Shown: positions 60,818 to 64,000 of the stretch, piece after piece
Layout: the number at the start of each line of letters is the position of its first letter
How positions within the stretch are numbered: position 1 is the stretch's first letter
From: Pseudomonas alliivorans
GTDB lineage: Bacteria > Pseudomonadota > Gammaproteobacteria > Pseudomonadales > Pseudomonadaceae
Reading direction: 5' to 3'
DNA length: 64,000 nucleotides
NCBI RefSeq assembly: GCF_017826695.1
Contig: NZ_JAFFZW010000003.1
Coordinates: forward strand, 620,001 to 684,000
Made by a program: the position numbers and the translations under genes
The notes under the pieces: generated by a model
Seen by the model: only the letters and a program-made list of their open reading frames with translations
Told to the model about the DNA's origin: nothing
Databases searched by the model: none

Positions 60818-62749
60818 TCAGAAGTTCAGGCTCAGCGCCACGTTCGCTCCTTGCTGGGTCACGTCATCATTCTTGCGCCAGTTGTAGTTGGCGCGCAGCG
60901 TAAGGTCCTGAGTGAGTTTCTGACTGACGCCCAGCGTGGCGCGGTTCAGGTTGCGCTGCGGGGTGTAGCCGTCCAGCGTGAAGTCGATGGACGATACACT
61001 GTTGAGCGACAGGGTTACGTCCTGTTGATCGGTTTCAAACTCCCGCTCACGCGCCACTTCGCCCCAAATCTGTGTCGATGGCGTGACCTGGAACTTGCCC
61101 TGCAAGCCCACGCCTGCCCGTTTGGATTTGCGCGTCTGATCGCTGAAGGTCAGAGCGGTCGAACGAGCGCCTTCTTCGGAGTAGCCGTCCACATCGATGT
61201 GCGCATAATCGGCGCTGATGAACGGCGACAGGTGCCAGCGGCTGGCCGTGCCCGCGACGTCGAAGCCGACCCGAGCACTTACGGCCCACAGTTCGCCATC
61301 GGTATCACCTTTCTCCTGACCCTCGCTCACGCCCAGCGCGAACTTGCGCTCGGCACTTTCGTAATCCAGCTTGCCGCCAGAGGCTGCCAGATCGCCCCAC
61401 CAGTGATTGGCCTGATACTGCAGAAACGCGGTGGCAATGTAGCTGTTGAGTTTGTAATCCGAATCGCGCGGACCCGCTTCAAGGTTCTGTCGATAAGCGC
61501 CCGCAACAACACCCGTGCGCCAGTTTTCAGCGAAGCGGTAGCTGGTGCCGATCGTCAGGTTGTAGCCCTTTCCGTCAGCATCGGCCGAGGTGTCCTGGGC
61601 ATCGATGTCCAGTTTCTGACCGCCCGCCGAGAGGATGCCTTGCCACTGGCCGACCGCCTGCCAGTTGCCAAAGTCAGTGAGCCACTGGGCATGAAGTTCG
61701 TCCTGATGGGCACGCAGGGTGCTGTTGGCCATTTCGGGCAGCAGGGTAATTTCCCAAGGCGCCGACAACAACGAATACGCATAGTCGGCCAGCAGGCGCT
61801 GACCGGCTTCGGTCGGGTGGACGCGGTCATTGAAAAACAGCTTGGTGGGGTCGGGCGTCGTACCTGAGCGTCCGAAGGTGGCGCTTTCGTCGCAGTTGTC
61901 GCCGCTGAAACAGGTGCCGACCAGGTCTTCATTGGGGTCGAAGCCGAATCGCGCGGGCTGTGCCAGGGTTTCGCTGATCAGCAGAGGCACGTTGAGCGGG
62001 ATGATCTGCGCATTGATCTGCGACAGCCGACTGACCAGTTGTTCGTTGAATCGGGCACTGAGTCTGGACGTCAAAGACTCCAGCACCGTGCCGCTCAGGG
62101 CGGGCGTCTGGCCGATGTCCGGCAGCAGCCAGACCATGATGTGACGTGCGCCCGCCTGCTGCAGCACTTGCGCGCTGTCGGCGAGCCGGTCTGCAGCGTC
62201 TTCGGCATCCCCGGAACTCAGTACGCGTCCCTGTAGAAAATCGTTGCCGCCCCCGGTCAGGTAATAGAGAGCGTTCGGATCGGCGCGCAACCCATTGGTC
62301 GGCAGATAACCGGGACGGCTGCGCAGGACGGTTTGCGATCCGTTGGTGATGGGCGTCACCGCGTCGGACCGCGTGGTGATCGAGTCCAGTACCTGGTCGG
62401 TCCGGTAGCCACCCACTGCCCAATTGTTGCCATCCGGCAGACCCAGCGCAGCGTTGACCGGTGAAGTCGAGGCGGCCAGATCGCCGGCAGGCACGTTGAG
62501 CATCCTGCCGATGAGCGTGGACGAGTTGAGGTTGTAAACCTCGCCGCTGCCGTCCTGATAGGTCGGCCCGACCCGGTTGGTGAAGCGCAGCGTCGAACCG
62601 GCAGGTCCGTCCGTGTCGGGGAACTGCCCGGCATCGGCCAGACTGTCACCAAACACCACCATGGTCGAGTAGGGCGCGGCGACGGCCGAGCTACAGGCCA
62701 GCGAAAGTAGACAGGCCGCAAAAGGCCATCGCCTTGATATCGTGATCAT
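60818..62749 (-). CDS. estA: GDSL esterase autotransporter (EstA-like)
   Basis: 643 residues from the ATG at 62749 (GGAAAGGG upstream). A signal peptide ends near SAVAAP. The GDSL lipase passenger (about 28-350) has nucleophile [13 protein letters not shown] (S36), block GGGNDFLQG and the catalytic D-x-x-H in [13 protein letters not shown]. The C-terminal autotransporter barrel (about 380-643) ends with Phe. It is an outer-membrane-anchored esterase like P. aeruginosa EstA. It lies between trpE and the bacteriocin regulators. Confidence 0.93.
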   Translation of the reverse strand: MITISRRWPFAACLLSLACSSAVAAPYSTMVVFGDSLADAGQFPDTDGPAGSTLRFTNRVGPTYQDGSGEVYNLNSSTLIGRMLNVPAGDLAASTSPVNAALGLPDGNNWAVGGYRTDQVLDSITTRSDAVTPITNGSQTVLRSRPGYLPTNGLRADPNALYYLTGGGNDFLQGRVLSSGDAEDAADRLADSAQVLQQAGARHIMVWLLPDIGQTPALSGTVLESLTSRLSARFNEQLVSRLSQINAQIIPLNVPLLISETLAQPARFGFDPNEDLVGTCFSGDNCDESATFGRSGTTPDPTKLFFNDRVHPTEAGQRLLADYAYSLLSAPWEITLLPEMANSTLRAHQDELHAQWLTDFGNWQAVGQWQGILSAGGQKLDIDAQDTSADADGKGYNLTIGTSYRFAENWRTGVVAGAYRQNLEAGPRDSDYKLNSYIATAFLQYQANHWWGDLAASGGKLDYESAERKFALGVSEGQEKGDTDGELWAVSARVGFDVAGTASRWHLSPFISADYAHIDVDGYSEEGARSTALTFSDQTRKSKRAGVGLQGKFQVTPSTQIWGEVAREREFETDQQDVTLSLNSVSSIDFTLDGYTPQRNLNRATLGVSQKLTQDLTLRANYNWRKNDDVTQQGANVALSLNF

Positions 62750-62863
62750 GAGAAAAGACCCTTTCCTGTTTTTTATTATGTCTAGGAAACGTAGCAAGCC
62801 TCTTCATGACCGCCAGCGCTATCGAAAGTTACCGCCCAGTGGTTGGCCTATCACTGGCGTAAA

Positions 62864-63106
62864 TCATGCGGCCCTGTCCGTGACGATACCGTTAAGGTAA
62901 TTCGCCAGATCATGCAGATAAACGAAGGGATGCCCTTGGCGCGTGCCGCCAGTACGGCTGACCTTGAGGGCGATGCGCCCTGCGTTGATCTTGCGCAACA
63001 GATTGCGGTCGCTGGACAGGTGCGAGAAGTAGCGCTCGCGCACGGCACTCAGCGATGGGCACGGCGTGGCGAATTCCTTGCGAAGCTGGTCGAGTATGTC
63101 GTTCAT
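62864..63106 (-). CDS. prtN: PrtN-like pyocin/tailocin activator
   Basis: 80 residues from the ATG at 63106 (AAGGAG 8 nt upstream). PSLSAVRERYFSHLSSDRNLLRKINAGRIALKVSRT...HPFVYLHDLANYL matches the short PrtN family, which activates pyocin genes after DNA damage. Its position after trpE fits the trpE-trpG bacteriocin locus. The rest of that locus is beyond the window. Confidence 0.8.
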   Translation of the reverse strand: MNDILDQLRKEFATPCPSLSAVRERYFSHLSSDRNLLRKINAGRIALKVSRTGGTRQGHPFVYLHDLANYLNGIVTDRAA

Positions 63107-63152
63107 TCCGTGACTCCTTGTGGTTGTGGCTGTGCAAATGAAAGGTGCAGCG

Positions 63153-63335
63153 TCATGCCGCGTCTCCACTTGGCGGGGCAGGATGCGTATCGATGTCGGG
63201 CGTGGCTTTGTGGCTGGGGTTGGTCAGAACCAGGAACTGCCCGGTCTGCCGCTGGATCATCTCGATGAGATGTCTGTCGCAGGCTGCCGGGTGCAGATAC
63301 ACCGGGCAGCGTGCTTTTGGTCGTGTGGTCTGCAT
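63153..63335 (-). CDS. Small conserved-looking protein of the bacteriocin locus
   Basis: 60 residues from the ATG at 63335, with GGAG seven nt upstream; the frame opens at 63368. MQTTRPKARCPVYLHPAACDRHLIEMIQRQTGQFLVL... has no recognised domain. It lies between two other minus-strand genes of similar size. Confidence 0.6.
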   Translation of the reverse strand: MQTTRPKARCPVYLHPAACDRHLIEMIQRQTGQFLVLTNPSHKATPDIDTHPAPPSGDAA

Positions 63336-63379
63336 GTTCGTACTCCATGACGGGGTGCGAACAGACAATACGATATGTA

Positions 63380-63420
63380 GTGGAAAGCTGCAATACAGTT
63401 TGTATATTTAAATACGTTCT
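63380..63420. promoter_or_regulatory. AT-rich palindromic region, possible repressor operator
   Basis: On the minus strand ACAGAACGTATTTAAATATACAAACTGT pairs outward (ACAG...CTGT) and inward (GTAT...ATAC). It lies upstream of the 60-aa and prtN genes. A PrtR-type repressor or LexA site is possible; no consensus could be confirmed. Confidence 0.35.
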
Positions 63421-63423
63421 GTA

Positions 63424-63681
63424 TTAGTACAGGCCTGCCGATTCGACGTACCACGACACATTGACCGTGCCATTTTCGAAGTTACGCGTCACGTTGATAC
63501 CTTCTGCCTCGCTGATCTGCTCGACGATCTGTTCCCAGTGAACAGGGGATTCGCCGGGCTCCCTGCTTAACAGCACCTGGTGCTCGATCTGCGCTTTGGG
63601 GCTGGTGATCAAGTCCTGGATACGCTGGGCGAGCGCCAGGTAGGCGTCATGTTGCGAGGCTTCAGGTGTCAGGGTTTGCAT
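63424..63681 (-). CDS. Small hypothetical protein under an SOS-type operator
   Basis: 85 residues from the ATG at 63681 (AAGGAG 7 nt upstream); the frame opens at 63735. MQTLTPEASQHDAYLALAQRIQDL...HWEQIVEQISEAEGINVTRNFENGTVNVSWY. It is soluble, with no recognised family. A CTGT-N8-... palindrome lies 16 nt before the start. Confidence 0.65.
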   Translation of the reverse strand: MQTLTPEASQHDAYLALAQRIQDLITSPKAQIEHQVLLSREPGESPVHWEQIVEQISEAEGINVTRNFENGTVNVSWYVESAGLY

Positions 63682-63696
63682 GCGTGAACTCCTTTT

Positions 63697-63716
63697 TACT
63701 GTATGTGCGTACAGTA
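63697..63716. promoter_or_regulatory. LexA/SOS-type operator
   Basis: TACTGTATGTGCGTACAGTA, with perfect outer arms TACTGTA/TACAGTA and CTGT-N8-ACAG spacing as in SOS boxes. It lies just before the 85-aa gene and may overlap its -10 region. DNA-damage induction is inferred. Confidence 0.7.
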
Positions 63717-63787
63717 GTTGAGTAATATTTCCCACGCAAGCGGCAAACCTTTCCTATGTGGAAGTCACGACCCTGAATGCCGGGCAT

Positions 63788-63812
63788 AAAAAAGCCTCGC
63801 TGGGCGAGGCTT
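63788..63812 (-). terminator. Intrinsic terminator of the S24 repressor gene
   Basis: On the minus strand a 7-bp stem GCCTCGC/GCGAGGC with a 3-nt loop is followed by TTTTTT, 18 nt after the repressor stop. Confidence 0.85.
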
Positions 63813-63829
63813 GGGGATCATCACGGTGA

Positions 63830-64000
63830 TCAAAGGCGCATGGTCATCTGCCGGATAACACCGATCAGTTTGCATTCTTCGGTGATGGCGATGGTGGGGT
63901 AGGCGGGGTTGAGCGGCTTCAGAAAATAGCGCCCCGCGTCTTCGACCAGTTTCTTGAAGGTCGCCTCGTTGCTCTCCGGGAGCTTGGCAATCACCAGCTT
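63830..64000 (-). CDS. prtR: S24 (LexA-like) repressor, PrtR-type, C-terminal end (cut by window edge)
   Basis: 57 residues are visible: KLVIAKLPESNEATFKKLVED..., with KK of the S24 peptidase dyad region (the Lys in ATFKKLVED), then RYFLKPLNPAYPTIAITE and IGVIRQM. This is the C-terminal autocleavage domain of phage-type repressors. Position next to prtN suggests PrtR, the repressor relieved by RecA. The N-terminal DNA-binding part is outside the window. Confidence 0.75.
   Translation of the reverse strand, partial: KLVIAKLPESNEATFKKLVEDAGRYFLKPLNPAYPTIAITEECKLIGVIRQMTMRL

Noticed and set aside
63419..63432. CTGTATTAGTACAG as a LexA box
   Set aside because: The half-sites are 6 nt apart, not 8, and the site lies at a gene's stop codon, not in a promoter.

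Overview
The window is a Pseudomonas chromosome segment, most likely from the P. syringae complex. From about 21.9 to 60.7 kb the gene order follows the P. aeruginosa PAO1 block PA0575-PA0609: an rmcA-like gene, rpoD, dnaG, rpsU, tsaD, plsY, folB, folK, cca, a spoVR / DUF444 / prkA stress cluster, glpE-apaH-apaG-rsmA-pdxA-surA-lptD, amgK-murU, agtSR, agtABCD, rpe-gph-trpE. After trpE come an EstA-type esterase autotransporter and then regulators of the kind that sit between trpE and trpG at pyocin/tailocin loci (a PrtN-like activator, small genes, an SOS-type operator, and the end of an S24-family repressor cut off by the window edge).

The first ~21.8 kb is accessory DNA. It opens with a copper/silver resistance block: the end of copD, a convergent DUF411 (CopG-like) gene, the two-component system copRS with two CopR-box-like sites in front, a Met/Cys-rich small protein, and cusCBA with cusF. 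The CusB protein also carries its own CusF-like domain. Next is a small cassette (histidine phosphatase fused to an unknown domain, a DEDD exonuclease, unknown genes). Part of it lies between two copies of a ~85-105 bp repeat. Then comes a tightly overlapping minus-strand operon: a tyrosine recombinase, a ~1077-aa second recombinase with a Cys-rich segment, two small helix/coiled-coil proteins and a RecD-like helicase. This resembles the gamma-mobile-trio (GmtY/GmtZ/GmtX) module.

The recombinase end of this region abuts a tRNA(CAT) gene that is cut after its T-loop TTC (21804-21860). A complete second tRNA(CAT) gene (21662-21738) lies just inside the accessory DNA. The simplest reading is an island that integrated into a tRNA-Ile2/Met-type gene, destroyed its 3' end and supplied a replacement. 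The left end of the island is not in the window, so the copper block is probably but not provably its cargo.

The genes fall into functional groups: copper sensing and export (copRS, cusCBAF), island mobility (recombinase operon), the macromolecular-synthesis operon region, folate and lipid enzymes, outer-membrane biogenesis (surA, lptD), murein recycling (amgK, murU), GABA/5-aminovalerate uptake with its own two-component system (agt), tryptophan synthesis, and bacteriocin regulation. No rRNA genes, CRISPR arrays or complete insertion sequences were seen.
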